From: Bacteriovoracaceae bacterium
GTDB lineage: Bacteria; Bdellovibrionota; Bacteriovoracia; Bacteriovoracales; Bacteriovoracaceae
Direction: 5' to 3'
Length of the DNA stretch: 10,406 nucleotides
Assembly: GCA_947442115.1 (NCBI GenBank)
Contig: CANEVK010000071.1
Span: 1 to 10,406, forward strand
Under the pieces are notes generated by a model that was not told where the DNA came from, made no database searches, and saw only the letters and a program-made list of their open reading frames with translations. A program made the position numbers and the translations under genes. Shown here in pieces: positions 1 through 6,823 of the stretch (the first letter of the stretch is position 1; each line of letters starts with the position of its first letter).

Positions 1-1725
1 GTCGCTGTTGGTGCTGCAAGTTATCAGTTAACACCGATTGAGGTTTCCGTCTTAGGATCAAATGTTCAAGATATAAAAGCCTTTGGTGACAATGTCTGTG
101 CTCTCACCAATGGCAAGGTTTACTGTTGGGGCTCAAACAGTCATGGACAACTTGGGAACAACACCCTCTCTGATTCTAATATTCCAGTTCAGGTCAAAGA
201 CACTGCTGGAACTGCTTACCTCACTGATGTTCAGTCTCTTTCGGTGGGCGGTTTTCATGCCTGTGCTATCATCAGTGGCGGTCTAAAATGTTGGGGACGA
301 AATACCTATTATGAACTTGGTGATAGCACTAATACTCAGAGGCTTTTACCTGTTTCTGCCACTGGATTAACTTCTGGTGTTCAAGAAGTCAGCGCTGGGC
401 ACTTACATACCTGCGTGATTGTAGATGGAGTGCCCAAGTGCTGGGGCTACAATGCATCAGGACAGGTTGGTAATAATGTAACAACGACTCAAACATCACC
501 TACTAACGTTTTAGACTCATCACTCGCAAGTCTAAGTGGGGCCCAATCAATTTCTGCAGGTCAATTCGGTGGGTGCGCCAATATAAATGGCTCCATCCAA
601 TGCTGGGGATACAATATTAGTGGCACCCTTGGAAATGGCACAAACACCAGCACCACTACCTCTGTTCAAGTTTCAGGACTGGTAGGAGGGTTACAAGATT
701 TTGCCGTCGGTGCTTATCACAGCTGTGCAGTCGTTAATGGAGGAGTCCAGTGCTGGGGAAGAAATAGCTATGGCCAATTGGGGGATGGTACGATCACGGA
801 TAAAAAATCTCCTGTAATCGCTCTTGCCTCAGGAGTAGGGGCCCAAGCAGTGGCCGTGGGTGATTTTCATACGTGTGCAATTGTGAATGGGGGAGTTCAG
901 TGCTGGGGTCTCAATGATAAAAATCAAATCTCCGCAGCTGCAACGGGTTACTTCACCACACCTCAAAGCTTTACTCAAATGAGTGGGGCCACAAATTTTA
1001 CCTCCGGAGTACAAACGATTGTTGCTGGAGCAAAATTTAATTGTGCTCAAAAATCGGGAAAGATATTTTGTTGGGGGGATAATAGTGATGGCGTTTTTAA
1101 CGCAGGAGTTGGTGGTCAAAGTGCAGATCCTTTTCAGGTAACAGCGACAAGCCAGTATCTTCTTGCAGCGAGCGCAGGTTCAGCTTATTCCACTAGAGGT
1201 AATGGACAATTAAAATATTGGGGTACAAATAATGCCGAGACAACAGCAAATTACAACTCGCCAATGAACTCAGTTTATGGAATTAATCCAGGCATTCAAT
1301 CAATGGCCGTGAGCGACTCCCATGCATGTGCAGTCAGAAGTGGACTTGCTGAGTGCTGGGGATTAAATTTAAATGGGGCTTTAGGTGACGGAACAGCAAT
1401 TGATAGCCAAGGAAGCCAGGTACAAGTCAGCGGCTTGACCAGCGGTGTCCAAGACATTGCTGTAACAGAAGCCTCAAGCTGCGCCATCGTCAACGGAATG
1501 ATTAATTGTTGGGGTGATGGTTTTGGGGCCACACCCGTATTAACAAACATCACATCCGGTGCACAAAAAATTAAAGGAAATGGTGCAAGAAATTTAAACA
1601 ATAATATGTGCGCTCTTGTTAATGGTGCTCTCTTCTGTTGGGGAAGTAATGACTATGGTCAACTTGGAGATGGAACAAACATCGATCGGGCTGTCGACCC
1701 TGCACAAATTTTATTTTGGCAGTAG
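1..1725 (+). CDS. RCC1-repeat secreted/surface protein (5' end outside window)
   Basis: The frame is open from base 1 to a TAG at 1723-1725, giving 574 residues with no start in view, so the gene begins upstream. An internal ATG at 244 is not the start, because two RCC1-type repeat segments lie before or across it. The protein is a tandem array of about 50-residue RCC1-like repeats. Each has a core of Cys, eight residues, then Cys-Trp-Gly, followed by an Asn/Gly-rich turn such as 'GQLGDGT'. I count eleven cores; ten keep both cysteines. RCC1 repeats normally build seven-bladed beta-propellers used for protein binding, and bacterial Cys-paired versions are typically exported, where the pair can form a disulfide. 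The lack of any catalytic motif suggests a binding role. The gene ends 5 bp from the convergent minus-strand gene. Family assignment is firm; cell-surface location and function are inferred, since the signal sequence is not in the window. Confidence 0.9.
   Translation, partial: VAVGAASYQLTPIEVSVLGSNVQDIKAFGDNVCALTNGKVYCWGSNSHGQLGNNTLSDSNIPVQVKDTAGTAYLTDVQSLSVGGFHACAIISGGLKCWGRNTYYELGDSTNTQRLLPVSATGLTSGVQEVSAGHLHTCVIVDGVPKCWGYNASGQVGNNVTTTQTSPTNVLDSSLASLSGAQSISAGQFGGCANINGSIQCWGYNISGTLGNGTNTSTTTSVQVSGLVGGLQDFAVGAYHSCAVVNGGVQCWGRNSYGQLGDGTITDKKSPVIALASGVGAQAVAVGDFHTCAIVNGGVQCWGLNDKNQISAAATGYFTTPQSFTQMSGATNFTSGVQTIVAGAKFNCAQKSGKIFCWGDNSDGVFNAGVGGQSADPFQVTATSQYLLAASAGSAYSTRGNGQLKYWGTNNAETTANYNSPMNSVYGINPGIQSMAVSDSHACAVRSGLAECWGLNLNGALGDGTAIDSQGSQVQVSGLTSGVQDIAVTEASSCAIVNGMINCWGDGFGATPVLTNITSGAQKIKGNGARNLNNNMCALVNGALFCWGSNDYGQLGDGTNIDRAVDPAQILFWQ
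97..1644 (+). repeat. Eleven tandem RCC1-type repeats with paired cysteines
   Basis: The first cysteine codon of each core lies at 97, 262, 412, 574, 724, 874, 1042, (1189), 1327, 1480 and 1609, and the second is exactly 27 nt later in every case (124, 289, 439, 601, 751, 901, 1069, (1216), 1354, 1507, 1636). Repeat-to-repeat spacing is 129-168 nt. Repeats 5 and 6 are the most alike (CAVVNGGVQCWG and CAIVNGGVQCWG, exactly 150 nt apart), but they differ at many synonymous positions, so the duplication is not recent. At 1189/1216 the eighth repeat has Ser and Tyr in place of the two cysteines, while keeping the following Trp-Gly. Confidence 0.9.
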
Positions 1726-1730
1726 GATAA

Positions 1731-2732
1731 TCAAATTTGAGAAAAAAGAATTGTCATAAAAGTATGAGTGAGAAAAAACTTAAAAGACCAAGAAGGCTTA
1801 TCAGGCTCAACATCTTTCAACCACTCCTCAGAATTTATACCTTCGAGACAATAAACCTGAATATTGGTCATACCCGCGGCCTTAGCTGCAGCCATATCTT
1901 CCCAAAGCCTAGAAGGATGAGAGTAACCTGTCAGTTTATGGGGAAACTCTATATTGCCAACAACTCCAAGATCTATTCCGGCCTTGTCACCATAGAGTTC
2001 TTTGGCCTTCAAACTATATTCAAAGACGAGTCGTGAATTCATCTCTCCAATAAGTCGTTCAAATTCACTTCGATAGGCCATAAACGAAATGTAATCAAAG
2101 CTCTTTGAATTAAGAGGAATGCCAAAAACTTTTTGTAAGCGGAGTGAATATTTTTGATCTAATAAAAAGGGTGTTGTCACTACATGAGCGATCATACGTT
2201 TTTGTTTGAGGAAGTAAAATATGGCATCTAATTCTAGCGAGGCATTCTTAAATAAAGTCTCATCTATACCCTGACTCGCAAATTCATGAAGTTTTGTTAT
2301 CTTCATATCCTGGAGTAGGGCAAGATATTTCTCTAACTTTTCTGGAGGTGGCTCAAGATCAATTGAAAGCCCTTGAGGGTGTAGATTATTTTTTTCGAGT
2401 CTATTTATCAACTCTCGCACGAATTGATGATAAATTTTCATATTCCATTGGTTCGGCCAGTACCCCTCTGATTTTGATAAAAGAGGCCAGAGCCAATAGT
2501 TAATTTTTTCAGACTCAATTTTTTTTAAAGCAACGATGAGAGACTGGAAATTTTCTTCCGTGAGTTCATCTTTTTTAATCGCCAGATGTAGCCTCGCTCC
2601 AGACTTCTTTAGATATTCAAACTTTTGAGGAAGATCTTTAAATTCAGTCCACTCAGACCAAACTCCAAATTGAGTCTTTCCGAAAATTGTTGAAGAAATT
2701 AAAATGAGAAAAAGTGGTAAAAAATAGTTCAT
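1731..2732 (-). CDS. Secreted TIM-barrel protein, probable glycoside-hydrolase-like
   Basis: This encodes 333 residues. Residues 1-18 form a signal peptide (a hydrophobic stretch LPLFLILISS ending IFG before Lys19), so the protein is exported, presumably to the periplasm or beyond. The mature part reads like an alpha/beta barrel. An early 'GARLHLAIKKD' strand is followed by an aromatic-rich 'YWLWPLL' segment around residues 79-85. The segment 'GLSIDLEPPPE' around 121-131 carries Asp125 and Glu127 at the end of a predicted strand, like the acidic D-x-E pair of GH18-type and related barrels. Then come 'ISFMAYRSEF' and near the C-terminus 'AGMTNIQVYCLEGI', typical of late barrel strands. No family can be named with certainty and the substrate is unknown. 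The ATG at 2730-2732 is supported by an AAGGTG ribosome site (2738-2743 on the complement), 5 bases away. It is the last of three same-strand genes, 75 bp after the GNAT-like gene, and may be co-transcribed with it. Confidence 0.65.
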   Translation of the reverse strand: MNYFLPLFLILISSTIFGKTQFGVWSEWTEFKDLPQKFEYLKKSGARLHLAIKKDELTEENFQSLIVALKKIESEKINYWLWPLLSKSEGYWPNQWNMKIYHQFVRELINRLEKNNLHPQGLSIDLEPPPEKLEKYLALLQDMKITKLHEFASQGIDETLFKNASLELDAIFYFLKQKRMIAHVVTTPFLLDQKYSLRLQKVFGIPLNSKSFDYISFMAYRSEFERLIGEMNSRLVFEYSLKAKELYGDKAGIDLGVVGNIEFPHKLTGYSHPSRLWEDMAAAKAAGMTNIQVYCLEGINSEEWLKDVEPDKPSWSFKFFLTHTFMTILFSQI

Positions 2733-2807
2733 CGATACACCTTGAATATCATCATAAATTTTTATTCAAGTAAGATCAAGATGAACTCTTTTAATTTAAT
2801 CAATCAT
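2733..2807 (-). promoter_or_regulatory. Short leader with inverted repeat over the ribosome site
   Basis: This 75-bp gap separates the GNAT-like gene from the secreted barrel gene. An 8-bp perfect inverted repeat, CTTGAATA (2741-2748) and TATTCAAG (2763-2770), has a 14-nt loop. On the minus-strand transcript the 3' arm includes the AAG of the AAGGTG ribosome site (2738-2743), so a folded stem would partly hide the ribosome site of the downstream gene. The stem is AU-rich and weak. There is no following U-run that would make it a convincing intrinsic terminator. Confidence 0.3.
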
Positions 2808-3620
2808 TCAAGCGACGTTTAGATCTTGTGCCTGATCTCTTTTTGTATTTTTCCTTTTTTTCCTATTCCTCAATAAGTATTTTGGATAACTCATTAAACT
2901 CACTCTGCCGATCTGAAGCACCTCATCACCATTGCTGAAGTTCATACTTTTTTTAAAGTAATCGTTCACTTCATTATCTCGATGATGAAACTTTAGATCA
3001 TTGGCCTCTTTTTGGAATGTAGTGCCTTTGACGCTGCCACGAAATATAAAGTGATCCTGATGAAATGTAGAGGAAGGATTAATATAGAGCTCTTGACGGT
3101 AATTCTTGTTAATCATATTTGCTAGTTCCCTATGTTCAGGGAAAGGAGATGAAATATAAGGAGAGGGGTATACATCTTCAAAGTGGAGGGCGACATTTCC
3201 CAGACTCGAAAGGACGCAGGCAACGTTGCTGATCCAAAAACTACCAAGTTTGGCATGAGCTGTGAAATACCGATAAATAACTTTACTGGTTAACTTATGA
3301 GTGAGCCCTAGACCTCTGGCTTCAGGCCCAACACAAGTTAGACCGAGGTGCAGAATATTTCCAAATGCACCCGCTTCAAGAATGTAGGATGAACAAAAGG
3401 CAATGGCTTTTCCCTCATTGTTTCTCGCGACTGAAATGATCAGTCGATTAAACTCTTTCATGTCTTTAGAAAAGCACTGATAATTTGGTAACGAATCTAA
3501 AGATTCCTTACCAATATCTATAAGTTCTTTTTGAAGCTGTTTAAGTTGGAGTGCACCCATGTTAAGGCCTGGGCAATCATAAACTTGTATTGAATGATTC
3601 TTTTTTTTAAATAATCTCAT
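2808..3620 (-). CDS. GNAT-fold acyltransferase-like protein
   Basis: This encodes 270 residues, with no signal peptide, so it is cytosolic or membrane-peripheral. The strongest clue is residues 90-110: a beta strand 'LHLGLTCVGPEARGLGLTHKL' region in which Arg102-Gly-Leu-Gly105-Leu matches the acyl-CoA pyrophosphate-binding R/Q-x-x-G-x-G/A loop of the GNAT superfamily, followed by a helix. A later 'SSLGNVALHFEDVYPSPY' segment could form the C-terminal half of the fold. The last 25 residues are strongly basic (KYLLRNRKKRKNTKRD), suitable for contact with RNA or acidic phospholipid. The ATG at 3618-3620 lies inside the end of the PlsC-like gene (14-nt overlap) with a GAGGG ribosome site about 4 bases upstream, so the two are almost certainly translationally coupled. 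That pairing suggests an N-acyltransferase acting with a lipid O-acyltransferase, but the substrate is not shown by the sequence. Confidence 0.6.
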   Translation of the reverse strand: MRLFKKKNHSIQVYDCPGLNMGALQLKQLQKELIDIGKESLDSLPNYQCFSKDMKEFNRLIISVARNNEGKAIAFCSSYILEAGAFGNILHLGLTCVGPEARGLGLTHKLTSKVIYRYFTAHAKLGSFWISNVACVLSSLGNVALHFEDVYPSPYISSPFPEHRELANMINKNYRQELYINPSSTFHQDHFIFRGSVKGTTFQKEANDLKFHHRDNEVNDYFKKSMNFSNGDEVLQIGRVSLMSYPKYLLRNRKKRKNTKRDQAQDLNVA

Positions 3621-4395
3621 AGGCCCTCATAGATGGAGTAATTGGATTATAGGAATTTGAAATCACTTTATGGGCGCGATCTGCTAATTCAAAAACAGGA
3701 AAGATCTCTGGGAGAAAAGGGTCATGAATTTCTAATTCCACCGTTATATTTGATTGATTGAGAAGGTTCATAAAATGAGGAAAAAAAGTCATTTCACCAT
3801 ACCAAAAAAGATAATCTCTATTGGAGGTCGTAATCTTCTCATGAGAAACTTCAACGTAATTAATTGTTAAAGGTAGGATACTTCTTCCTGATGAAATGGA
3901 GGCTTCAAATAGGGGCTTTCTAAATCGGATCACATTTGATCCATCCGTAGAAGTTGCTTCGGGGAAGAATGTCACACTGATATTATTTTTGAGCGCATTT
4001 CTGAGACCCTGGATTTCAATATCAATTTTACTTTTATCCTTTCTATTCACATACAAGCATCCAGCAAGCATAGTTAAATGACCCAGAAAAGATGTCGCTT
4101 TGACTTCCAGGGAAGTGACAAACGATGTAGGAAATACTGAAGATATGACCAGAGCATCTAAATATGAAAGATGATTTGAAACGATCAGATAAGTTTCTGA
4201 GTCATGAAACTTTCTATTCGTCTTCACTTTGATATCAAGCACCTTGAGCCAGGCCCACGAAGTCCACTTGACTAAAAAGTTCAAAAGTTTTCTGGTTCTA
4301 TTCTCAGAAAGATAAAGGCAAGGGTATAGGGGGATAGTTAAAAAAAAAAAGAGTAATAGGATGAGAGTGAACGCCAAAAGTTTTAAATATTTCAT
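3607..4395 (-). CDS. PlsC-like 1-acyl-glycerophosphate acyltransferase family protein
   Basis: This encodes 262 residues. Residues 6-24 are a hydrophobic membrane anchor. The acyltransferase motifs of the PlsC/LPLAT family are present in order: motif I NHLSYLD with catalytic His75 and Asp80 (HX4D); motif II 'GCLYVNRKDKS' with Arg118; motif III FPEATSTDG (144-152), where the usual FPEGT has Ala in place of Gly; and motif IV 'ILPLTINY'. Such enzymes transfer a fatty acyl chain to the hydroxyl of lysophosphatidate or related lyso-lipids at the inner membrane. The ATG at 4393-4395 has only a weak ribosome site, and a 6-bp inverted repeat (4401-4406/4415-4420) lies just upstream. The gene overlaps the GNAT-like gene by 14 nt. 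It could be the housekeeping PlsC, but the Ala variant of motif III and the partner gene fit a specialised acyltransferase (OlsA-like role) as well. A homopolymer at 4340-4350 lies within the anchor codons. Confidence 0.88.
   Translation of the reverse strand: MKYLKLLAFTLILLLFFFLTIPLYPCLYLSENRTRKLLNFLVKWTSWAWLKVLDIKVKTNRKFHDSETYLIVSNHLSYLDALVISSVFPTSFVTSLEVKATSFLGHLTMLAGCLYVNRKDKSKIDIEIQGLRNALKNNISVTFFPEATSTDGSNVIRFRKPLFEASISSGRSILPLTINYVEVSHEKITTSNRDYLFWYGEMTFFPHFMNLLNQSNITVELEIHDPFLPEIFPVFELADRAHKVISNSYNPITPSMRAYEII
4340..4350 (-). repeat. Eleven-base homopolymer (T11 on coding strand) in PlsC-like gene
   Basis: There are eleven consecutive A on the given strand, so T11 on the coding strand, spanning codons for Phe16, Phe17, Phe18 and the start of Leu19 of the PlsC-like protein. 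Removing one T brings TAA in frame directly after Phe18. Adding one T leads to a TGA about a dozen codons later. Tracts of this length are known sites of slipped-strand length change in bacteria, but a purely structural Phe run in a membrane helix is equally possible. Confidence 0.6.
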
Positions 4396-4655
4396 ACCAA
4401 CAATTTGAACAATTAAATTGAAAATTAAAAAGAGGGTGGGGGAGAAGCTGACAAAATGCTAACAAGACCTTAACAATTCAAAATAGTGCTGTGATAGGTC
4501 TTCCTTGAATAAGAGTGAGCTTCTTCCAATGAACACCTATCCAGCAAAAGCATCTTAAAGAATTTCTCATCAAAAATTAAGTTAAGATTGTGTGGGCCAA
4601 TAACGCAGTTGTAAAAATTATTTGATCGACTTAAGATGATTCTATTCAAGTTAAA
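4396..4655. promoter_or_regulatory. Divergent intergenic region between PlsC-like and glycosidase-like genes
   Basis: These 260 bp separate two diverging genes and must hold promoters for both. The DNA is AT-rich. Close to the PlsC-like start is an inverted repeat CAATTT (4401-4406) / AAATTG (4415-4420) that could be a small operator. I could not find a -35/-10 pair that I would defend on either strand. A 70-codon minus-strand frame (4470-4682) crosses the region but has no coding features. Confidence 0.4.
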
Positions 4656-5834
4656 ATGAAGGATCATATTTTGATAAATCAATTCGACCCACTTAAGAAT
4701 TTCGCTCTAAAGGCACTAGAAAATAACACCATCCAATTAAAAAATGGGCCAGTCTTAGTTGCAGGCAAAAATCAATTCCGCTCCATGTGGACGCGTGATT
4801 TCTGTTATGCAGCAAGAGGATTAATTGCAATGAGAAAATTTGATGTCGTTAAAAGCCATTTAAATTTTCTTCTCAACCATATGCGAGAAGATGGTCTTGT
4901 CCCTAGAACTGTCGATTCCATTTTGCCTCGTTACCGAGTGATTAGAAATTCTATCAAATACCTTTTTGGGGTAGGAACGATTCCAGAAATTACAGATCCT
5001 TTAATCATTGAGTACAAAGATGAACACGGCACTGAGGCCATTGATTCAAATCTGCTCGTTATCTTAACCGCCATAACCTATGTGGAAGCATCCAATGATC
5101 TTGAGTGGCTTATAACTCAAGAGATCAATTTAAAAAAAGCCCTCCATTTTTATGATCCAAAATTTGACGATGGGCTTATTGTTCAAAGAAAATTCTCCGA
5201 CTGGCAAGACAGTGTCAAAAGAGAGGGAAAAACCTTTTATACTAATCTTCTTTACTGGATTGTTTGCCATAAACTTCAAAAACATCCTACATTTCAGATT
5301 GATGAACAGTCATTGCATTCACTTAGAGAAAATCTTGTTCACCATTTCTATGATGTTAAGTCAGGTCTTTTCCGGTCAATCCTCAATGAAAATTATATTT
5401 CCCTGGATGCCAATTTATTTGCTATTGAATTTGGTTTCGATGGTGTTTCTCATGAAGAGCTTTATAAAAACTTAACTAATCATGAGCTCTGGACCCGATT
5501 TTCCATCCCAGGTTTTAATACCGTTCCTAATTATCCAACCAGCTGGCGTCACCTTGCCGTGACCCTCGCTGGACTTGGTCATTACCATGATGAGGTCTAC
5601 TGGTCTTGGTTAATGGCCTTATCGGCCAAGGTTGCTTATCGGATGGATGATAGGGTATCTGCTTTGAAAATTTTAAATCGCTTGCAAGAACTTTCCCTTC
5701 GAGACCAGGCCATTAGGGAAGTTTACAGAAATGAGGAAGACCTGCGGCCGTGGGAGTCCTGGCTGTTTAAATCAGAGCAAGACTTTAGCTGGGGCTCGGG
5801 GATGATCTTAGATGCCTTATCTATTTTAGATTAA
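4656..5834 (+). CDS. (alpha/alpha)6-barrel glycosidase-like protein (amylo-alpha-1,6-glucosidase / GH63-GH100-like)
   Basis: This encodes 392 residues without a signal peptide, so it is probably cytoplasmic. The sequence has the helix-rich pattern of six-hairpin glycosidases. The active-site-type segment 'SMWTRDFCYAARGL' (43-56) is followed by a helix-turn 'FLLNHMREDGLVPRT', and then 'EAIDSNLLVILTAI'. Next come 'DWQDSVKREGKTFYTNLLYW' starting at Asp182, an acidic motif common in debranching-enzyme and GH63-like domains, and 'WSWLMAL'. The C-terminal 'PWESWLFKSEQDFSWGSGMILDAL' (from about residue 365) is typical of the final helices. The likely role is hydrolysis or transfer of an alpha-linked glucoside; the exact substrate is unknown. 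The start is uncertain: ATG 4656 has no good ribosome site. TTG at 4671-4673 (residue 6) has AAGGA at 4659-4663, 7 bases upstream, and may be the true start. The gene diverges from the acyltransferase operon. Confidence 0.65.
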   Translation: MKDHILINQFDPLKNFALKALENNTIQLKNGPVLVAGKNQFRSMWTRDFCYAARGLIAMRKFDVVKSHLNFLLNHMREDGLVPRTVDSILPRYRVIRNSIKYLFGVGTIPEITDPLIIEYKDEHGTEAIDSNLLVILTAITYVEASNDLEWLITQEINLKKALHFYDPKFDDGLIVQRKFSDWQDSVKREGKTFYTNLLYWIVCHKLQKHPTFQIDEQSLHSLRENLVHHFYDVKSGLFRSILNENYISLDANLFAIEFGFDGVSHEELYKNLTNHELWTRFSIPGFNTVPNYPTSWRHLAVTLAGLGHYHDEVYWSWLMALSAKVAYRMDDRVSALKILNRLQELSLRDQAIREVYRNEEDLRPWESWLFKSEQDFSWGSGMILDALSILD

Positions 5835-5938
5835 TAAGTTCTCTATCTTTTTAGTTAATTTAATGATTCAAGATGGAGGTTATCGGTTAGAATAAGAATC
5901 TCATCGTCTTTTTTAACTTTTAATCGCCTGGAAGAAAC
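5835..5938 (+). promoter_or_regulatory. Gap before the membrane-anchored protein gene, with motif shared with next gap
   Basis: These 104 bp lack a GC-rich hairpin, so no intrinsic terminator is evident after the glycosidase-like gene and readthrough is possible. GATGGA (5872-5877) immediately followed by GGTTATCG (5878-5885) recurs, with a 3-base insertion, before the lipoprotein gene. The ribosome site GGAAG (5930-5934) lies 4 bases from the TTG at 5939, which decides the start of the following gene. Confidence 0.35.
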
Positions 5939-6823
5939 TTGGTTTACAAAATGATAAAGATGGCTTCACCAGTTTTCATCATCATTTTCATTTTGATTCT
6001 TGCATTTAATTTATTATACCCACAAAATCAAAAATCACCTAGGGGAGTTGCCCCTCAGGAGAAAGCAAAAAATATCATCCAAAAAGAGGTTACAAATTTA
6101 GCAATTCTTAAAGAAAACAAATCTCAAGAAGAGGTTTTGACTAGTACTCTTGATACTCCAATAAATAATTCATCCTCAGAAAATCAGCCCATAAGTAAAA
6201 GAAACACAAATCTTGAAGTAAGAATCACGCCCATCTCACCAATTGAAAATAAAACAGCATATTCGGAAGGGGAATTGGTTAATCTTCCCAAGACTGTGGA
6301 TGTTCCTTTACAGAGCTTATCAAAAAGGACTCAGTCATTTTACGTCTCTTATGAGCGTTTTCAACTGGGCGAAGATTGGGATAAAATGGCAACTAAGCTC
6401 AACACGACTTCATCTCAAGCTAGTATGAATGTTTTTTCAGCGGGATATTTGTTTCCAAAGTACGGCCTTGACGGAGGAGGAGGAGTTGATGTCCTATATA
6501 TTCAACAAGAATCTATAACTTTAATTTTTCCTGTTCTAGGTTTGAAAGTAATCAAAGATATTGATTTTCCCCTTGGAAGTTCATGGTCTTTAAAACCAAG
6601 CTTCTCTCTTTTTTTCACTCCACTACCGATTAAGGGTGTCTATGGAGGTAAAATCAATTTACCTATTAGTTATAACATTTCAAAACGGTTAAGTATTTAT
6701 ACTGGACTAGGGTATGTCAGAGGGCAAATTTTCGGTCAAAAGAAGATCTCAGGAAAGGTAGATCCAAATGTCCCTATCGGTGGCGCCAGTGCATTGATAG
6801 GGGTTCAACTAGATTTAGACTGA
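5939..6823 (+). CDS. Exported or membrane-anchored protein with beta-barrel-like C-terminal domain
   Basis: I do not recognise a named family. The 294 residues start at a TTG, chosen because GGAAG lies 4 bases upstream; the ATG at 5951 would be 16 bases from it. Residues 9-27 (ASPVFIIIFILILAFNLLY) form a single hydrophobic segment, without a clear small-x-small cleavage site after it, so it may stay as an inner-membrane anchor. Residues 28-130 are a polar Ser/Asn/Lys/Glu-rich linker of low complexity. From residue 131 the sequence alternates hydrophobic and polar residues with Gly/aromatic strands ('FYVSYERFQLG', 'FSLFFTPLP', 'INLPISYNISKRLSIYTGLGYVRG', 'ALIGVQLDLD'), as in small outer-membrane barrels. 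It does not end in the usual aromatic residue. It sits 104 bp after the glycosidase-like gene and 80 bp before the giant lipoprotein gene on the same strand, so it may serve as an envelope partner of that lipoprotein; this is inference. Confidence 0.7.
   Translation: MVYKMIKMASPVFIIIFILILAFNLLYPQNQKSPRGVAPQEKAKNIIQKEVTNLAILKENKSQEEVLTSTLDTPINNSSSENQPISKRNTNLEVRITPISPIENKTAYSEGELVNLPKTVDVPLQSLSKRTQSFYVSYERFQLGEDWDKMATKLNTTSSQASMNVFSAGYLFPKYGLDGGGGVDVLYIQQESITLIFPVLGLKVIKDIDFPLGSSWSLKPSFSLFFTPLPIKGVYGGKINLPISYNISKRLSIYTGLGYVRGQIFGQKKISGKVDPNVPIGGASALIGVQLDLD

Noticed and set aside
244..246. ATG at 244 as the start of the RCC1 gene
   Set aside because: The base triplet here reads GTG in the same frame, and the frame stays open back to base 1 with a complete repeat core at 97-132, so the true start lies upstream.
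829..1601. Minus-strand open frames opposite the RCC1 gene
   Set aside because: These are antisense shadows of the repeat array; their recurring Pro/Thr/Leu segments mirror the RCC1 repeat codons.
3601..3620. Programmed frameshift joining the PlsC-like and GNAT-like genes at the A8 run
   Set aside because: The PlsC stop comes before the A-run in its own frame, and the GNAT gene has its own ATG and GAGGG ribosome site, so simple overlap with coupling explains the layout.
4470..4682. Minus-strand 70-codon open frame in the divergent intergenic region
   Set aside because: It overlaps the 5' end of the glycosidase-like gene and has no recognisable domain. It has no convincing ribosome site, and its composition reads like translated AT-rich noncoding DNA.
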